The notes beneath the pieces are model-generated. The model did no database searches. It saw only the letters and a program-made list of their open reading frames with translations, and was not told the DNA's origin. Positions 45,970 through 47,579 of a stretch of 47,579 nt of DNA are shown piece by piece. Each line of letters begins with the position of its first letter. Position 1 is the stretch's first letter. The translations under genes were made by a program, and so were the position numbers. Location: positions 1 through 47,579 of the forward strand of contig JASHOW010000079.1 in the NCBI GenBank assembly GCA_030038445.1, given 5' to 3'. Source of the DNA: Nitrosopumilaceae archaeon. Lineage in GTDB: Archaea; Thermoproteota; Nitrososphaeria; Nitrososphaerales; Nitrosopumilaceae.

Positions 45970-46650
45970 ATGTCCTTGGAAGAAGCATTATCCTCGCTGA
46001 GAAGGGGTGATTTTGTCTTGCTTCACGATGGAAATACGCGGGAAAACGAGGTAGACATGGTCGTTGCAGCTGATTTTATCACTCCAGAACATATTGCTAG
46101 GATGCGACGGGACGCTGGCGGGCTAATATGTCTGTCAATTAATAATGCCTTTGCAAAAAATATGGGGCTCAGCTATATGCATGACATACTTTCAACTTCA
46201 CAAAATATTGATGCCGAATCTAAAAGTATGATTATTGGAAAGGCTCCATATGGAGACAGACCATCATTTTCCATCTCGATTAATCATAAAAATACATACA
46301 CTGGAGTTACAGACAGGGATAGAGCAATGACAATGCTAGAGGTTGCAAAATTGTACAAAAGCGCAAATATAAACAAGAAAGAAATCTTCAATTCTAGTTT
46401 TAAAACACCAGGACACGTACCGGTTCTTATTGCGTCAGAAGGATTGCTATCAAGCAGGTTGGGGCATACTGAGATGTCGGTTTACCTAGCCACTCTTGCG
46501 GGTTTGTCTCCTGTGACAGTTATCTGTGAGATGTTGGATTCGGAGACGTATGGAGCACTTTCTGCTGAAAAGGCAAAAAACTATGCAAAGCAAAATGCCG
46601 TGCCATATTTTGATGGTAGTAAGCTTGTAGAATACGCAAAGGAGCATTGA
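45970..46650 (+). CDS. ribB: 3,4-dihydroxy-2-butanone 4-phosphate synthase
   Basis: LHDGNTRENEVDMVVAADFITPEHIARMRRDAGGLICLSI, TGVTDRDRAMTM, GHVPVLIASEGLL, GHTEMSVYLATLAGL. Confidence 0.97.
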   Translation: MSLEEALSSLRRGDFVLLHDGNTRENEVDMVVAADFITPEHIARMRRDAGGLICLSINNAFAKNMGLSYMHDILSTSQNIDAESKSMIIGKAPYGDRPSFSISINHKNTYTGVTDRDRAMTMLEVAKLYKSANINKKEIFNSSFKTPGHVPVLIASEGLLSSRLGHTEMSVYLATLAGLSPVTVICEMLDSETYGALSAEKAKNYAKQNAVPYFDGSKLVEYAKEH

Positions 46651-47063
46651 TTTTGAATATCGCAATAGTTGTATCAGAATTCAACGATGAAGTAACTTCA
46701 AAAATGCTTGAAGTTGCACTTGAAAAGGCACGGTCCCTTAAGATGAACATAAACCATACTTGTAAGGTCCCAGGAGTATTTGATATGCCAGTTGTGATCG
46801 ACGCCCTTCTAAAAAAGAAAGAGGTAGATGCCGTGATAACACTTGGTGCAGTGATAAAAGGCCAAACAAAACATGATGAGCTAATTGCAAGCGTGACTGC
46901 CAAGACACTGACTGAGCTGTCGCTAAAGTACCAAAAACCTGTCTCACTTGGAATCACAGGACCTGGAATGAGTGACAGACAGGCTCACCAAAGAATAAGG
47001 CCTGTTGCAGAAAGGGCAGTAGAAGCTGCCCAAAAATTACATGACGAATTAAGAAAGATTTGA
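46647..47063 (+). CDS. ribH: 6,7-dimethyl-8-ribityllumazine synthase
   Basis: NIAIVVSEFNDEVTSKMLEVALEKA, VPGVFDMPVVIDALLKKKEVDAVITLGAVIKGQTKHDELI. Confidence 0.93.
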   Translation: MILNIAIVVSEFNDEVTSKMLEVALEKARSLKMNINHTCKVPGVFDMPVVIDALLKKKEVDAVITLGAVIKGQTKHDELIASVTAKTLTELSLKYQKPVSLGITGPGMSDRQAHQRIRPVAERAVEAAQKLHDELRKI

Positions 47064-47064
47064 G

Positions 47065-47579
47065 ATGATTCAGCTTACCATAATCAAGATTACAGGATAT
47101 GGACCATGGACTCTAACTCTGGGAAGCGACAGGGAACACAAACTCCAGATGCTTCAGGCGTCGCTATATGGAGAGATTCAAAACCTATTTTCGGAGAAAA
47201 ACTGTCTTGCCTTTCCCAACAGGTTTGATGAAATTTTTGTTATCACAAATGGGCTTACGGTAAAGGATCATGTAGAAATTCAAGAAAAATTGACAAAACT
47301 ATTTGATCTAGGCCTATCCATGGCTATAGGGCAGGGGAGAAATCCGCTTGAGGCAAATTCAAACGCAGACAATGCAAGAAGAACAAAGGTCGTTCTGGAC
47401 AAGAAACACAATATCTTTGGACAACCACTACAAAATACAGAAAATAGTGTACAAATAATACACATGGATGTAGATGGTTCTACATCGATCTCTGCCAAAA
47501 AATCTCCTTACGAGGTATCATCACTAATAGCAAAACTATATGCATCAATGTCAGAATTTTTCCTAAAAAAGAATTCACT
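47065..47579 (+). CDS. arfA: GTP cyclohydrolase III (archaeal type), truncated by the right edge of the window
   Basis: MIQLTIIKITGYGPWTLTLGSDREHKLQMLQASLYGEIQNLFSEKNCLAFPNRFDEIFVITNGL...HMDVDGSTS. No stop before the window ends, hence absent from the ORF track. Confidence 0.9.
   Translation, partial: MIQLTIIKITGYGPWTLTLGSDREHKLQMLQASLYGEIQNLFSEKNCLAFPNRFDEIFVITNGLTVKDHVEIQEKLTKLFDLGLSMAIGQGRNPLEANSNADNARRTKVVLDKKHNIFGQPLQNTENSVQIIHMDVDGSTSISAKKSPYEVSSLIAKLYASMSEFFLKKNS

Noticed and set aside
46520-46957. 145-aa minus-strand ORF
   Set aside because: Antisense to ribB/ribH, which have unmistakable motifs.
1-47579. CRISPR arrays, transposons, integrases, prophage modules
   Set aside because: No regularly spaced repeats, transposase/integrase motifs or phage structural genes seen in either strand.

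Overview
The window looks like a chromosomal segment from an ammonia-oxidising-type Thaumarchaeon (Nitrososphaeria). It is dense in genes and AT-rich, with many TTG/GTG starts and TATA-like promoters close to start codons. I saw no transposon, prophage, CRISPR array or rRNA. The core content includes: an Lrp/AsnC regulator cut off by the left edge; an FtsX/MacB-like ABC exporter with a secreted partner; a UbiB-like kinase; a nucleotide cluster (tmk, HD dNTPase-like, pyrH); a complete A-type ATPase operon; pyrI and pyrB in divergent orientation; a metal ABC transporter with a NikR-like regulator; a thiolase/DUF35 pair; an adenosylcobalamin RNR (nrdJ); several secreted proteins sharing a WVKNNAxWW C-terminal repeat; a tRNA-Gly; a nep1/rnp4/rps19e/PDCD5 cluster; and a riboflavin cluster ending in a truncated arfA. 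The best novelty candidate is the gene directly upstream of nrdJ. It encodes an ArsR-like winged helix fused to an ATP-cone-like and NrdD-like (class III RNR) body that has lost its catalytic cysteines and its glycyl-radical tail, so it may be a nucleotide-sensing transcription factor, an archaeal counterpart of NrdR. Other leads are an elaborate dyad upstream of ribB, an unlisted 41-aa membrane ORF inside the ATPase operon, a zinc-finger-like tail on the metal permease, a possible ATT start for the UbiB gene, and several palindromic operator candidates. All calls come from reading the sequence; no database search was run.
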